A stretch of 64,000 bases of DNA, from assembly GCA_016872645.1 (NCBI GenBank), contig VGZH01000003.1:46050-110049 (forward strand), given 5' to 3'. Origin of the DNA: Planctomycetota bacterium (GTDB taxonomy: Bacteria; Planctomycetota; Planctomycetia; Planctomycetales; Planctomycetaceae). The translations under genes were made by a program, and so were the position numbers. Below, piece by piece: positions 62,689 to 64,000 of this stretch (position 1 is its first letter; every line of letters begins with the position of its first letter). The notes beneath the pieces are model-generated. The model was not told where the DNA came from, did not search any database, and worked only from the letters and a program-made list of their open reading frames with translations.

Positions 62689-62727
62689 AGAAAACGTCAA
62701 CTCACGCCAAACTATAAACCGAATTCA

Positions 62728-63864
62728 CTACTCAAACTTCACCGACTGTACGAACGCCTCGAAGTTGGCTTTCTCTCGCTTGGCCAATTCGACATCACCA
62801 GTCAGCTTGAAGAACCACGACTGTCCGCGACGCGGAACGATGACACCCAACGTGCTCCCCGGCTTCTCCGGCTGCCCTGGCTTCTTGAATGTACCGCTCA
62901 ATTCCACAAGCGTCCCATCGATGCCACCAACCGAAACAACTCTTGTGGATTTCGCCAATTCCTCTCGGGACCACGGTGCCAGGCTGAGCTGACCGCGCCA
63001 ACGATTTATGTTCGCCAGCAAGTCGCCGCCGCCAAGGACGCTGACCGTTGTTCGGATAGATCGATTGCCGTCCGACGACACTTCGAACGCCGCGATTGAC
63101 ACACCGTCACCCGGTGCTTCATTCCAACCTTCAGGCACCGTCCATTTCGGTTGTCCAGGGGACGAAGAGGAAGGTTGTTTTGTCGGAGCCTCAGTCGCCA
63201 CGAAGTTGACCAGCGTGACCTGTTTGCCGTCCACATCAAACTGCCGCACTTCGGCATCCTTGGGTTGCTCTTCGGCGGAGAGATCGGACTGCTTCTTCTC
63301 TGGCAATCCGAACTGTTCACACCAGACATTCACAATCATCAGCGGAACTTGTTCGGTCGAGCCATCGGAGGGGAATGGAAACCGCGACACACTCACCGGC
63401 AACTTGGCTCCCTCCGCATCAGCGACCAGCGTGGCGAAAGCTCTCGACGACGATGATTCCTCTTTCTGTTCGGTCCACCCTTCGGGCAACGTCCAAGTGG
63501 GAGTCCCGTTCTCCTCATCGGGGAACTTCAGCGACTGGACCAAACGGAGAAATCCCTCCATTTGGTCAGCTGCCGCGGCCCTCGGCCCTGTCAGTTTGAA
63601 CAGCCAGAACGTTCGCCCTTGCGAAGCAATCGCCGCCAGCATCCGCTCGGCCCGAGGTCGGCCATGCCCGGCCGGCATCTCCCGGCTCGGCGGCACTTCT
63701 GCCACTTTGCGTTCCGAATGCGGCAGCTTCTTCACCGTGTACCGCTTGATCTCATCCCGGTTCTGGCAGCCGGACAGCAACAGACTGAGCACAGCACCAA
63801 GCGCGAACCACGGTCGGATACCAACCGTGCGAGGAACAGACGAGGGACAAGCGCGAAACCTCAT
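62728..63864 (-). CDS. Lipoprotein with repeated PEGW/FKLTG modules
   Basis: A 378-aa lipoprotein with lipobox LLLSGC (Cys33). The mature part contains repeated segments: TFWLFKLTGP and LRLVQSLKF early on, WTLPEGW and later WTVPEGW, and a closing SWFFKLTGD and FEAFVQSVKF. The module order suggests a duplicated domain of about 130 residues, with the first copy starting mid-module. The function is unknown. The start at 63864 has AAGG eight bases upstream, and the ATG at 63909 has none. It is immediately upstream of CcsBA in the same direction, so it may take part in cytochrome maturation or be only co-transcribed. Confidence 0.72.
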   Translation of the reverse strand: MRFRACPSSVPRTVGIRPWFALGAVLSLLLSGCQNRDEIKRYTVKKLPHSERKVAEVPPSREMPAGHGRPRAERMLAAIASQGRTFWLFKLTGPRAAAADQMEGFLRLVQSLKFPDEENGTPTWTLPEGWTEQKEESSSSRAFATLVADAEGAKLPVSVSRFPFPSDGSTEQVPLMIVNVWCEQFGLPEKKQSDLSAEEQPKDAEVRQFDVDGKQVTLVNFVATEAPTKQPSSSSPGQPKWTVPEGWNEAPGDGVSIAAFEVSSDGNRSIRTTVSVLGGGDLLANINRWRGQLSLAPWSREELAKSTRVVSVGGIDGTLVELSGTFKKPGQPEKPGSTLGVIVPRRGQSWFFKLTGDVELAKREKANFEAFVQSVKFE

Positions 63865-63952
63865 GCCGAAACCTTGTGATGTTGAGGCGGGCCGAACAGG
63901 GCGGGACATCGGCCATCGCCGACGCAGACTCAGGCGGGAAAACAGCTGGATT

Positions 63953-64000
63953 CTACGGCTCGAACTTCGGCAAAGTCCAGAAACGCCAGAAATCCGTCAC
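63953..64000 (-). CDS. Possible C-terminal end of a gene cut by the window edge
   Basis: Reading left from the window edge, the frame VTDFWRFWTLPKFEP runs to TAG at 63953-63955, 89 nt upstream of the lipoprotein start. It is open at the edge, so it could be the tail of a protein whose body lies outside. Fifteen residues are too few to recognise a family. Confidence 0.25.
   Translation of the reverse strand: MTDFWRFWTLPKFEP

Overview
The window looks like a high-GC planctomycete chromosome, probably from the Planctomycetales. The markers are a PSCyt1/DUF1549/DUF1553 surface cytochrome protein, a DUF1559 protein, a DUF1570 peptidase, a Tat-exported Gfo/Idh/MocA oxidoreductase, many lipoproteins and PQQ/NHL propellers, an MfnB-type C1 cofactor enzyme, and numerous short palindromic intergenic repeats. 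I see no rRNA, tRNA, CRISPR array, phage or intact insertion sequence. The species cannot be named from the sequence.

Layout. 1-4.4 kb: 3' end of the primary sigma factor gene, an Ldh2-family dehydrogenase, leucyl aminopeptidase and a lipoprotein. 4.4-8.7 kb: a decayed ISAs1 transposase, mfnB, a ferredoxin, a Gfo/Idh oxidoreductase and a broken 2-hydroxyacid dehydrogenase. 9-16.8 kb: a leftward moaC / ABC permease / DUF1559 group, an NHLRC2-like thioredoxin-propeller protein, an SMP-30 protein and a small conserved protein. 16.8-21.6 kb: PAP2 lipoprotein, lutA-like protein, macrodomain protein, a dead pyrophosphatase gene and an MFS transporter. 21.7-29.7 kb: two very large exported proteins (PQQ/TPR and PSCyt1-DUF1549-DUF1553). 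29.7-36 kb: a RodA-like SEDS protein with a zinc-ribbon insert, a second Gfo/Idh, RNase D, an MBL hydrolase, a membrane protein and a Spy-like protein. 36-40 kb: a disrupted sialate esterase/sialidase/glycosidase-like gene. 40.5-51 kb: a lipoprotein, a four-gene ABC export operon (membrane auxiliary, ATPase, permease, HEAT protein) and cyanophycin synthetase. 52-64 kb: TIM-barrel isomerase, DUF1570 peptidase, double-VWA membrane protein, DUF1805 protein, an archaemetzincin relic, a ResB-CcsA fusion for cytochrome c maturation and a lipoprotein.

Themes. Five genes are in different stages of decay: ISAs1 transposase, 2-hydroxyacid dehydrogenase, inorganic pyrophosphatase, sialidase chimera and archaemetzincin. 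Repeats are active and sometimes sit inside genes. Heptanucleotide arrays lie three times inside the DUF1549/DUF1553 gene and once against a Shine-Dalgarno site. A roughly 130-bp palindromic element is carried in frame inside the DUF1559 gene and again in an intergenic gap. A roughly 60-bp REP-like hairpin recurs at 6.5 and 58.6 kb.

I found no obvious new defence or biosynthetic island. The best candidates for undescribed biology are the zinc-ribbon RodA, the ABC/auxiliary/HEAT operon, and the repeats built into coding sequence. Family assignments come from recognised motifs and were not checked against databases.
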